Shown here piece after piece: positions 46,527 through 58,100 of a stretch of 64,000 nt of DNA. A model generated the notes under the pieces. That model saw only the letters and a list, made by a program, of their open reading frames with translations. It did not search any database and was not told the DNA's origin. This DNA is from Plutella xylostella (Eukaryota; Arthropoda; Insecta; Lepidoptera; Plutellidae), in assembly GCF_932276165.1 (NCBI RefSeq), contig NC_064004.1, positions 4,040,001 to 4,104,000 of the forward strand, given 5' to 3'. Position numbers and translations under genes: made by a program. Position 1 is the first letter of the stretch. Each line of letters begins with the position of its first letter.

Positions 46527-49500
46527 ATGTCGGGTAACGAAGTGATGAGTGAGAAAAAGAAAGTTTTGATAGCTTACAAGCAAAGCTTGCTGGACAAAAT
46601 AAGTTTCTGTGATAAGAGAATTGAGGAAGTCCGCTTAAATAACACTCAAACATTCTTTGATGATGAGGACAGGTAATTCTCAGCAAGATAGGTATTTATT
46701 AAGCGTCTAGAAACATAAAATTAACGGTGTTAGATTTGTAGATGAGACGGTTGAACCTATTCTGTTAGCTTGTCCACCTACTACAGAAACAAGATTATCT
46801 ATTCTTTTACCAACAGTGCGCCTATCTCAGCTATTGCAACACCAAGGCTTGCTACTCCAGTTTACTCGGGAGCTAGGCTGCCTGAGCTGAAATCAAGGGG
46901 ATATGTACAAATGTTCCACTCGAGAGAGCCACGTACAGGAACTTCGCCCCCTCTCAGAATAGAATAGATTAGTGTTTGATTTTCAACTGAACTGCCCCAA
47001 TCAATGGTGACACTATGCCACTGATTCCGTGAGAGACCCTCAAGGGTTCTGCAATAATTCATGACTGCTGAAATCATACACTTATAGATATGTACTGATC
47101 GCAAGTTCACCAAAGCCTAAAATAAAATAATGCAAAGCTAATCATCCCATTTCTCTACCCAGTTCAGACTCGGACTCAGTCCTCCCGCAGCTCAACGTTG
47201 GCCCGTCGAAGGCTCAGCTGGCGGTGCAGAAGTCCACCCGCAGCATCTGCCTGCAGGCCACGCAGGAGCTGACGAGCCTGCAGGTGCTCGAGTGCGAAGT
47301 CAATGTGCGGGTCGACCCGCCCGTGCTGTTGGATTGGTATGGGGATTTACTCATAGTCTCATCACAACCTATCACGTCCCCACTGCTGGGGCACAGGTGT
47401 CCTTCCAATGAAGGAAGGGGTTTAGGCCTAGTCAACATTCTCATAGTCTGGTGCCTGTAAAACCCTGATTACACCTACCAAGTAGTATGGTGGGACATAA
47501 TCTGAGGAAGAGCACTTGTTCAATTGCTACCTACCCATTTATTGGCTACAGGATATTGTCTTGCTATTCTACTTTTTTTTTCATTTACTCTGTAGGTGTA
47601 ATCAGGTTATTATTCATAGAGATATGAATTTGGTACAGACTTCACTTGCTAAGTGCTGATACAATAAGTTGGCATTTCAGTCGATGTAAAATGTTGTAAT
47701 TTAGTGCATTGCACCATTGGTAGTTATGACCCTTCCGGGTAGTTACGTCTGAATGTTAAGACGGTGTCAGGCAAGGAATAAGCATACAGATAGAATAGAA
47801 TAGAAAGCATACAGAGGCTATTGACCTCCTGTGAGTTACAAAAGTGGCTATGTAAAAAATGGATGGATGTAAAAACAAGGAGATGATGTTCACTGGACCA
47901 TCACCCAAAACAACGAGGGATAATGAACATACAATCTGATGAAGACAGAATGTCGATGGCAGATGAGAAAGAGGACAAAAAAAAATATGTAAAAAATGGT
48001 TTTTAATGTTTTAGCCAGTCATTATCAACCAAAACAACTTCTTATAATTACATAAGACGACATAAGTATTAAATAAAGAAATATCTTTATTCCAGTGTGG
48101 CCCCCTCGGAACCAGGCACTTGGCGCGAGGTGATGGCGGAGTGCCGTGTGGACCTCGTGCCCTTCACCATCACGTTCTGCGTGCACCAGCCCGTGAGTAC
48201 TGTCGCCAGCAGGGCTAGCACGGGGCGCAAGATACGTCAAGACGTGGGAAAAGTTATCCATCACGCTTGCTGTCGAGGAAGTGTGATGAGAGTGAGCGCG
48301 ATGCAAAGCTTTTGTCACATCCTGACGTGCGCGTCTTGCACCCCGTGCATAATTTTCTTTTCATAATACGACTTCATGGTAACCCCCCAGAGTAGCAAGT
48401 TCGCGTCGTGCTCGTACCACGGTCTCCGCGCGGCGGCGGTGAAGGACGCTCACGCGAATTTACGCGTTTTATTTGGCAATTTGTCATTTGTTGACAAGGC
48501 TTGGTGCTTTGAAACACTACAGGCACTATTCTGATGCAACTCTGGGGTTGCATCTGGATTCCCCCCTATCATTTTCAAAATTTATCTACACGCTGAGTCG
48601 CTTCTGGATGCCCTCCCTATTTCATCATCACATAACCTCTTAGTAACCCTACCCCCTCCAACCCTCAGAGTAGCAAGTTCGCGTCGTGCAGCTACCACGA
48701 TCTGCGCGGTTTTTTACCGGGTTTATGCAAATGTCATGGGAATGTTCCTTTATTTTACATTATTATGGTACGCTCCACGGTTCTTTGGTGCTTTCAAAAC
48801 CTACAGGCCCTATTCTATCCCTTCTAGATACTCTCTAGCAGCGACTACTACAGCTCCTATTAATTTTCACCATAATTATAACCTCATACCCCCCTCCAAC
48901 CCTCAGAGTAGTAAATTCGCGTCGTGCAGCTACCACGGGCTGCGCGCGGCGGCGGTGAAGGAGGCTCACGCGCATTTATCTGTACTACCACAGAAAACTT
49001 TAAACACTGTTTAACAAGTGCTTAAAACGAAATTTGACAGATTTTGTAGGCGTTTGACACTGTTAAATACTGTCTAAGTTTTTGTGGTAAGGCCCTATGC
49101 GTTTTATTAGACAATTTGTCATATAACCTCATTCTTCTTCTTTGGGTACCATCTCCTATCGGAGGTCGGCAATCATCTGGCTTATTCTTTCCTTCGAGAC
49201 TGCTGCTCGGAACAAGGATGTGGTGTCGGTGTTGTACCATATAACCTCATAACCCCCTCCAACCCCTCAGAGTAGTGAATTCGCGTCGTGCAGCTACCTC
49301 GGTCTCCGCGCGGCGGCGGTGAAGGAGGCGCACGCGAATTTATGCGTTTTATTTGGCAACTTGTCATTTGTTTTCAAAAGAAAATTTACGTTTTTTACCG
49401 GGTTTAAGCGTGTGTCAATCAAATGTCATGGGAATGTTACATTATTATGGTACGCTCCACGGTTTTTTGGTGCTTTGAAACCCTACAGGTCCTATTCTAC

Positions 49501-52500
49501 CCCCAGAGTTGCATCTGGATTCCCCCCTATCATTTTCAAAATTCATCTACCCGCTGAGTCGCTTCTGGATGCCCTCCCTATTTAGATAGATAGATAAGTT
49601 ATTTATTTACTTCATCATTACATAACCTCTTAGTAGTTATAGTAGTAGTAACTATAACTACTATAACCTCTTAGTAACTCTACCCCCCTCCAACCCTCAG
49701 AGTAGTAAGTTTGCATCCTGCAGCTACCACGGTCTCCGTGTGGCGGCGCTGAAGGAGGCTCACGCGCATTTATCTGTATTAGGTACCACAAAAAACTTTA
49801 AACACTGTTTAACAAGTGCTTAAAACGAAATTTGACAGATTTTGTAGGCATTTGACACGGTTAAATACTGTCTAAGTTTTTGTGGTAAGGCCCTATGCGT
49901 TTTATTAGGTTATTTGTCATATAACCTCATTCTTCTTTGGGTACCATCTCCTATCGGAGGTCGGCAATCATCTGGCTTATTCTTTCCTTCGAGACTGCTG
50001 CTCGGAACAAGGATGTGGTGTCGGTGTTGTACCATATAACCTCATACCCGTCTCCAAACCCTCAGAGTAGTAAGTTCCCGTCGTGCTCGTACCACGGGCT
50101 GCGCGCGGCTTTTTACCGGGTTTATGCAAATGTCATGGGAATGTTCCTTTATTTTACATTATTATGTTACGCTCCACTGTTTTTTGGAGCTTTGAAACCC
50201 TACAGGCTCTATTCTATCCCTTCTAGGTACTCTCTAGAAGCGACTCCTATTCATTTTCACCATAATTATAACCTCATACCCGCCTCCAACCCACAGAGTA
50301 GTAAGTTCGCGTCTTGCTTGTACCACGGGCTGCGCGCGGCGGCGGTGAAGGAGGCTCACGCGCGGGAGCTGGCTCGGTCCGTGCTGCCGGGGGTGAGGCG
50401 GCCCAGTGATGCTGTGCAGGTGAGGAATACTAGTTATAGCGCTCACTCTCATCGCGCAGCCTCAAGAACGATCGCGACGGAAAACTTTTGTGACGTCTTA
50501 ATAGCGCCCCGTGCCAGCCCTACTGCTTTGGCAGTATACGAACAGAAAAAGACGGACACTCGTCAATAGAATAGAGTAATATAGGTAGGTAGGTATCTTT
50601 ATTTTTCATGAAAACAGCAGAGTAGACAGAAAATACGTAGGTACTAGAAACAACGCACAATAGGCGGCCGCTCGTAGGACACTTAAATAAAACAGTACCT
50701 AAGGGCGGCAGTAAGCTACCGCGGGGTGCGCGCGGCGGCGGTGAAGGAGGCTCACGCGCGGGAGCTGGCGCGCTCCGTGCTGCCGAGGGTGAGGCGGCCC
50801 AGTGATGCTGTGCAGGTGAGGACTAGAAGAAGATAATACATAATATTATTAACCTTTAGGTAAAATTCACTTATAGATCTACTAGCTGTTCCCGCGAGCT
50901 TTGCTTCGCTTTAAAAGTTATCGCCCTGCTTTGACAGTATACGGACAGAAAAAGCCGGACACAGATTTAATGCCGCGACAGTTCCTTTCTGCTACTCGCC
51001 AAAAGAATAGAGTAGAATAGTTATATCCTTATTGTTCATAAAAACAGCAGAATAGACAGAAAATACGTACTAGAAACAACGCACAATAGGCGGCCGCTCT
51101 TAGGAGACTTTATAAATAAAACAGTACCTAACAGCGGCCTTATTGCATAAAGCAACAACAACAACTCATGGGTGCAGTAAGCTACCACGGTCTCCGCGCG
51201 GCGGCGGTGAAGGAGGCGCACGCGCGGGAGCTGGCGCGGTCCGTGCTGCCGGGGGTGAGGCGGCCCAGCGATGCTGTGCAGGTGAGGACTACCAGCTATT
51301 CGATAAGTTACAGAAAGGTTAAATGCCAATTTCTCCATAGTCGGTTAGAGCATAACCAGGTATTAGTGGGTGACTTTTGACACATCTGTCAAGAATTTTA
51401 TATGGAGTTGACGTATAATTGATAAACCATCCGTGGTCGGTTAGGTAACCGACCATGATATACAGACAGAAAAAGACAGACACAGATTTAATGCCGAAAG
51501 CGACATTAGCTCAATGAAAGTTTTTCGGCGGTGAGGACTAGAAGAAGATAATATTATTAACCTTTAGGTAAAATCCACTTATAGATCTACTAGCTGTTCC
51601 CGAGCTTTGATTCGTCTTAAAAGTTATCGCCCTGCTTTGACAGTATACGGACAGAAAAAGCCGGACATTAGCGACAGTTCCTTTTAATGCCGTCATTAGC
51701 GACAGTTCCTTTCTGCTACTCGCCAAAAGGATAGAGTAGAATATATCGTTATTTGTCATCAAAACAGCAGAATAGACAGAAAATACTAAGGTATATAGGT
51801 ACTAGAACAATAGGCGGCCGCTCTTAGGAGACTTTATAAATAAAACAGTACCTAAGTACCCTATTGCATAAAGCAACAACAACAACTCATGGGTGTAGTG
51901 AGCTACCGCGGGCTGCGCGCGGCGGCGGTGAAGGAGGCTCCGTGCTGCCGGGCGTGCGCCGGCCCAGCGATGCTGTGCAGGTGAGGGATATATACCTAGT
52001 GAGGGTTTCTCCTGTCAACCAGGCGTTCGCGAGCTCGCCTTCTACTGGTTGACAGAAGAAAAAGCAAGCCAAAGGTTGTTTGGATGAAATTTCTTTTTGG
52101 GAATAAGCGCGCCTTTGTATAGTACACCCACTATACTTCTTAATTTCTTTTTTTTGTATACAATAATACAGAATTCCCGGTAAAATCTTTCTAAGGGCTC
52201 ACAAGAGCTAGTTTTAACCAGTTTAGTCTAGCAGAAGTCGCATGTGTCTTTACTTAAACTGTATCATGACCAGCAATTTTGCTCTTTACCCGCAGATCCT
52301 GAAGAGCTACGCGGCGGCGCACCGCTCGCGGCGCACGACGCTGGCGCGCCTCGCGAGCAAGTACGGAGACAACCTGTTTATGGAGGCGCTGGTAATGACA
52401 CTACGTTATAAATAATATTATACTCGACTACAGAGACATTAAAATTGTGTCCCAATTATACATAGAAGATGATAAAAAATAGTATACTAGTATGTTGAAA

Positions 52501-54475
52501 AGTGATGGCTCAGCTCGCTTTATAAACACCTTTTATACTACGACTTTTAGACATCTGTGAACAAAAGTTACCCTCCATACAAGAAAATCACTTGACAATT
52601 TGACATACAAAATTGCTATGGATTAGCATTTTTTCCTTCAACTTCTTTTTTTGGTTCAACTTCTAAAACTCGTAGTACTTAAGTTGTTATAATAGCGAGC
52701 TGAGTCAGCCCCTTTCGACTTCCAGACGACATCATGTGTTAAACGAAAAGAATCCCCTACAAGAACCCAAAAATACTTATTACAGGGGTCATCTTATAGC
52801 GTAGCGTCTCTAGAAATTCTACCCATCACCTCCCACTCATTCAATCATTACCCCCCTCGCCATATTCCAGCCGGAGGGCGGCTACTCGCTGCGGTGCGCG
52901 CGCCTGCTGCAGGTGAGCTGGGCGCTGCAGAACAAGTGGTCCGCCATCGCGCCCTTCGTGCATCGGATGAAGTTCGACCTGGAATATATGGGTGAGCGAG
53001 ATTGTACGGTCAGGTGCAGAGAAACCTGACCCCCCTCTCATAGTAACAATGCTTCTGAGGGGGGTCAGTACTGTAGCCATGTGACGCTTTCACTGGTAGA
53101 AAAGTTACAAATATTTTAGTTTTTCACCTCAAAATAAAACAGTTCAAAAGACTCGGAAGATTTTTTTTAGACAGTAAAAAACTGTAGATTCGTGTTCTCT
53201 GGTTTTATATTATGTGTCTATTGGTCAGTTATATTCTCGTATCATATTCCGCTTCTTTTTACTGTGTGAAGTTTATTTACGTTTGTTAACAGTTTAAAAA
53301 CTACTTAGCCGATTTTAAAAGCGTGCATGCATAAAGCTTAATGTAAACTTTGAACCAATCAAAATGTTTTCTGTCCTGCAGACGAAGCCTACGTGAAGCA
53401 AATAAAGCATGTCCACAGCCAACTGCTGGATCCAGCGCTGGAGACAGACGAACGCACCTTCCTACTAGAGAAAATACTCGATATAATACTAGAAGCCAGC
53501 GGCGCCATGTCTAATGTTGAAGAATCTGAGACAGACACTGAAAATCTGAACAAAACACGAACTACACTAGACCAAGAACCTGATCTACCGGACACTAGAG
53601 AGAAAACTGTAAAAGTAAATCACGATTTGGGTAAGAAGAGAGTAAAAGACACGAACGCTAAAGATGCTGAGGTCATGGCGCCGCCGAAAAAGATTCCTAA
53701 GAAGGCTAAAGATAATATCAATCCTAAGAAGGTTGACAAACAAATCCCTACTGCAGTAAAAAAGACAGTCAATAATGCTGGAGATGCTGAAAGGATTTTA
53801 AAAGACAAGACTAAGAAAGCGGTTGAAAGTAATGTTGTGGTGGAAAATGATGGTAAAAAAGATAGCAACACTAAAAAGAAATCAATTAATCCGGGTGCAG
53901 TTGTAACTTCTAAGGATAAAGTCGATAGTGTGAAACAAAAAGATAATCAAGGCGTTAAGAAAGTTGTTGCGGACAGTAACAAAAAGGCTGCCGATGTCAA
54001 AAAAGTTAGCACTGGAAATATTAAGCAAGTAGACAAAGCTGTTGATGACAATAAGAAGATTGCCAAAGACAAAGTGATAAAAGAGATTAAGAAACCAAAT
54101 GTAATTAAAAAGCCTGTAAGTGCCCTGAATACTAAAGACGTTGTTGATGTAAAGAAGGCTTCTATTGAAACTAGGAAGTCCACTAATGAGGTTAAACTCA
54201 AAAGTGTTACTGATGTCAATAAACAAAAAATCATACCTAAAAAAATACCCAAACTTAACGAAAAAGAGAATGTTGTTAAAGAAAAGAATAATGATAACGC
54301 GAAAATTATAAGGAAACCGTTAAACAATGATATCAAAAAGGTCGCTAATGAAATTAAGAAACCAGATGCCACACAGAATAAGTTAAATGTTATAAATAAG
54401 TTAAGTGCAAAGGAAGTTAAGAAATCAAAACTACCTGTTTTAAGTGCTGAGAAGAGAGCTAAAATGGTTAAGTAA
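46527..54475 (+). CDS. CENP-P-like kinetochore protein candidate with lysine-rich tail (7 exons)
   Basis: Exons 46527-46672, 47163-47336, 48096-48192, 50297-50419, 52296-52391, 52871-52991 and 53382-54475 join in phase to 616 residues. Residues 1-45 look like a coiled coil (SLLDKISFCDKRIEEVR). A middle part of about 70-250 has the beta-rich look of RWD domains: LECEVNVRVD, FTITFCVHQ, then LARLASKYGDNLFMEALPEG, SLRCARLLQVSWALQNKW. The order 'basic helix, LxxKY, short acidic turn, Leu-Val-Trp strand' recalls CENP-P, a CCAN subunit that pairs with CENP-O. Residues from about 280 on form one exon dominated by Lys, Val, Asn and Asp with repeated KK-P/V motifs, which human CENP-P lacks. An AATAAA lies at 54560. 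The CENP-P call is recognition from memory and could be wrong; the gene structure is firmer. Confidence 0.72.
46840..46978 (+). mobile_element. Family C SINE tail fragment
   Basis: CCACTCGAGAGAGCCACGTA, TTCGCCCCCTCTCAGAATAG: reverse complement of the tail at 27790-27840 and 60005-60060. Lies in intron 1 of the CENP-P-like gene; head missing. Confidence 0.55.
48209..48350. mobile_element. Foldback MITE (AGGGCTAGCACGGGGCGC), copy 3
   Basis: Begins 17 bp after the exon 3 donor: AGGGCTAGCACGGGGCGCAA at the left and GCACCCCGTGC at the right. Arms are more diverged than in other copies. Confidence 0.65.
48391..50109 (+). repeat. Array of six 5'-fragments of exon 4
   Basis: Six truncated copies of the start of exon 4 precede the intact exon: 48391-48456, 48669-48709, 48907-48973, 49271-49336, 49701-49767 and 50066-50109. 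Each keeps a pyrimidine tract and acceptor (CCCTCAG or CCCCAG) followed by AGTAG(C/T)AA or a close variant, but all break off before the donor, either at CACGCG or earlier at CTGCGCG. Spacers are also shared: 48907 and 49701 are 794 bp apart with near-identical following sequence (TTTAAACACTGTTTAACAAG), and TACCATCTCCTATCGGAGGT recurs at about 49149 and 49944. This is a mosaic of tandem duplications. Confidence 0.85.
50439..50521. mobile_element. Half copy of the foldback MITE, 20 bp after the exon 4 donor
   Basis: CGCGCAGCCTCAAGAACGAT, AACTTTTGTGACGTCTTAAT, GCGCCCCGTGCCAGCCCT: the right half of the family at 3769 and 35092. Confidence 0.6.
50710..51980 (+). repeat. Three 3'-fragments of exon 4
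   Basis: Copies at about 50710-50815, 51176-51281 and 51896-51980 retain the end of exon 4 and its donor (GATGCTGTGCAG|GTGAGG) but have lost the first part: AG(T)AAG is joined directly to CTACC with about 15 bp missing. If spliced in phase 0 at GCAG|TAAG, the first two would start with TAA. The third also lacks about 20 bp in the middle. They share flanks (AATAGGCGGCCGCTC upstream, GACTAGAAGAAGATAATA downstream), so they arose by tandem duplication. Confidence 0.82.
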
Positions 54476-54558
54476 AAGCAAATAGTGACCTTAAATCAAC
54501 CTGAATGTTAAAATTATGAAACAAACATGATATTTTTGTATAGTTAAGTTTTGCTGGA

Positions 54559-54566
54559 CAATAAAA
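54559..54566 (+). terminator. Poly(A) signal of the CENP-P-like gene
   Basis: ACAATAAAATT about 85 bp after the stop codon, followed by a T-rich region; the next gene is convergent at 55181. Confidence 0.6.
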
Positions 54567-55180
54567 TTACATTGATTATTTCATAGTTTTATTAAAGTTT
54601 AAAACAGTCTTAAATTTATAAAAGTGGTAGTTAACCCTCCTTATGAATATATGTATTACACTCAGTACCTCAGTTCAGTACCTTTATAGGAAGAGCGCTT
54701 TGGATGGTGCTACTTATGTCAACCTTAAATGTATTGCTGCCTTGCTTTGATAGTATACGGGCAGAAAGATACAGTCATAGATTAAAATTTAATGAGTACA
54801 ATCGCTAAAAATTCCTTTCTGGTACTCGGCGATAACATAAGCTTTAATTATTTATTGGCAGGTTATGGGGAGGGGTTTGTACCGCACGGTTAGTGAATAA
54901 AATATCTAAAATGACAAGTAATGTTGACCAATTGATCCAATACTGGTAAATTCATTAACATAATATGTAAATGTAGGTATGAACATATCTAACTATGTTT
55001 ATAATATACCACAAATTTATACAATCAAATGATTAATACTTGGAAAGTACAAAAATTAAAATGCTAGCTTACATCGAGAATTCTAGAGATACTGTTAATG
55101 CTAAAATAAACTTTAAACTTTATTTTATTTATTTCTATGTAAAATGTTAATAAAAACTACTAGGTACTTAGTTCTACTCT

Positions 55181-58100
55181 TTAGAATGAGTCCTTGAAGG
55201 GATAATTCTTGTGAGTATCACCCATACTGAAAACAAAAAGAAACATTAAATTACATTTAAGTCACCATTAGCCAGACATGGATGACGCTGACCTACGAAG
55301 TCCTTTCAAAGGGAAAATTGTTCCCATTATTCCCACCTTATTTTTATCTCTAGTACTTTGAGTTACGGGCGAAAACCAATGAAAAAAGTGTATAAGTGGC
55401 ATAGCTGGGCACCGTTAATCAAATAGTTAACTTCGTTAATCGTTAATCCGCTACAAAATAAGTTAGCTTCGTTAAACGTTAAAGCGTTACATTTCGGAAG
55501 AGTTAACGGAAGTTAACGTTAATCGTTAATCGTTAATCCGTTAATATATTATGAAAATTGCATTGTATATATCGTTACGTTAGTGAGTGAACGTTAGTAA
55601 GACGTTGGTTTAGGTGCTGAAAATTAACAGATTAAGAAGAAAACAAAATACTTGTATAATTCAAAGTAGAAGTTTCGTTTTGTGACTCATGTACCTCTCT
55701 TACATGTTGTTTCAAATTATTCAGGCAAGTGATGCATGAACTTTTATTTTGGTGTCTTTTGGCAAGCATCGCTTACATGCAAGGCAAAGTATTTGCTGGC
55801 GCGATCTGGATACAAATTCCACATACTCAGTCAAATTTAATGTGGCCATGGATTCTCATCAGGACCGCTGGTTTCTGATTCCATGTCTCCTATGATATGG
55901 TTTAAATTACTACACTGCATTGTCACACTTTCTATCAAACAAAATTACATAAAACTCTTCTTTTTCAACACGCAAATTATCAAAGACAGTTATTTATAAT
56001 AACAACAAACAAAAAAACTCGTCACTCTAAGCGCCGACGCTAAGTAATGAGTAATGACTACTGAAATATGACATGATCTAACGAAACAAACTTCTTCGCA
56101 GTTTTCTCACTTGCACGCACCGGCAAAATATACGTATATTTCACTCGCTGGCACGTGCCATTGGCATTGGATTAACGATTAACGGACTCCTTCATATTAA
56201 CGAAAGTTAACGTGTCCGTTAACATTTTTAAAAGTTAACTTAAAAGTTAATCCGTTAACCAAAATGTTAACTTCGTTAATTAACGATTAACGGATTAACG
56301 AGTTAATGCCCACCTATGATAAGTGGGCATCTACTGTAAGTAGGTATATGAAAATCTGGAGTATCACCTAAAATAGGTAATAATAACTACAAAAAGACAG
56401 ATTAAAAAAATCTCTTACCCAATGAACGAAAAGTTACGTTTATTTTTGTTCAAAAGATGTAAGGCTTCCACCTCGTTCTGTGTCAGTCTGCAGTGCAGAG
56501 ACTGGATGTTCTCCCACAAATGTGCAGCGGACGAGGCTTTAACTACCACGTTATGCCCTCTTTCCAGTTGATATCTGAAAAATTCAATAAGAAAAGGAGC
56601 TGGAGTTAGTAATTCTGGGTAAGTAACTCCATCTAAAAAAAAAAAAAAAAAAAAAAACACGCACTCACGCCTTGTACTAATGTACTCCCTTGCGGGGTAG
56701 GCAGAGGTGCATTGCTGCACCCACTTTTCGCCAGAGTGTTATGTTAGTCCCAATGTAATAGGGGGCGGGCCTATTGCCATTTTACGGGCACATCCAAGAC
56801 CTGAGAACAAATATCTGTGTTTAAACAAATATCTGCCCCAGCCGGGAATCGAACCCGGGACCATCGGCTCAGTAGTCAGGGTCACTAACCACTACGCCAT
56901 TCGGTCGTCCGTAACTCCATCTATGGGGAAAAATATAAACTTATTTGGCACTGCCATCTAGTGAGTAAAATAAAAACTGTATAGTCGTTCTATCCGACGG
57001 TAGATGGCGTAAAAGCTTAAATTTTAGTTTTTAAAGTTTCATAATTTAGAACAACAAACCTTATTAACATCTGGGCCGGGGTGATATGCATCCCAGCAGC
57101 CATGGTGGCGATGATGGGGTCACCGATCACGGGTTTCACTCCGGGGCTCTTGTAATCAGCTGGAGTCCCCGGAGACCCGAGGGTGCCGAAACAGCTGATG
57201 GCTACGTCGTAAGTCTTGCAAAATGTTATCAGACGTTCTTGATTGAGGTATGGATGGCATTCCACCTGAAATAAATTAGTAGAACAACGTAAATATAGTT
57301 GAAGTTGAAACACTAAAAAATAAATTAAAAATAATAAATTAGCGGCATCTATAATTTAATTTTGGGACTAGTTAGTGATGCTACTAGACACTAGATGGCG
57401 TTACCTGATTTACAAGTGGCTTAATGCTGCCTTTCTCATTAACTCTGGATACTTGGGAAGAATTGAAGTTGGAAAGACCAATGCCCTTAACCAGCCCTTT
57501 GTGAACTAGCTTCTCCATGGCGAACCAGGCGTCCAAGTACTCGTAATCTGAGTATTGCAGTACGTTTGCAATCGTCGGTATTGGGTCGCCCCCTTCCTAA
57601 AATCATAAAAAAAACGTTAGCTTCAGCACGGATTTAATTTGTAATATTCGTATTTTACAACCTCACATTCACTGTATTTGTTTTTATGTAATTTTTTTCA
57701 AAAATGCTTCTCTTTAAAACATGACGCTGTTACAACTTTTCACGGACCTTAAAAGACATGGGGTTGTGTATCATGTAGAGGTCGAAGTAATCCAAACCCA
57801 TCGTCTCCAGGGACGCCCTGCAGGCCTTTTCCACCAGCTCGGGGTGGTGGAACGTGCTCCAGAGCTTTGACATGATGAAGAGATCCTCACTGAAATCAAA
57901 ACATAGATGATTATTTATTTATTTATGAAATCTTTTGGGCAATGGAAAAAACGTCATTTTTATCACGTCTCCTTAGTTAATCCATCCTATGAGCTCTAAG
58001 AGATTATGAAAGCTATATCAATTGCTGAGCTGGACGTCTTTTTAACAGTGCGCTGAAATTACTTATATTATTTTTGTTTATATTGGTCTTGTTGAAGGTC

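Noticed and set aside
50710..51980. Downstream exon 4 copies considered as alternative cassette exons
   Set aside because: They lack the exon start, and in phase 0 at least two would begin with a stop codon; treated as fragments.
53620..54372. Long antisense frames opposite the lysine-rich exon
   Set aside because: They are the mirror of an A-rich lysine-coding exon; Phe/Leu/Ser content follows from base composition.
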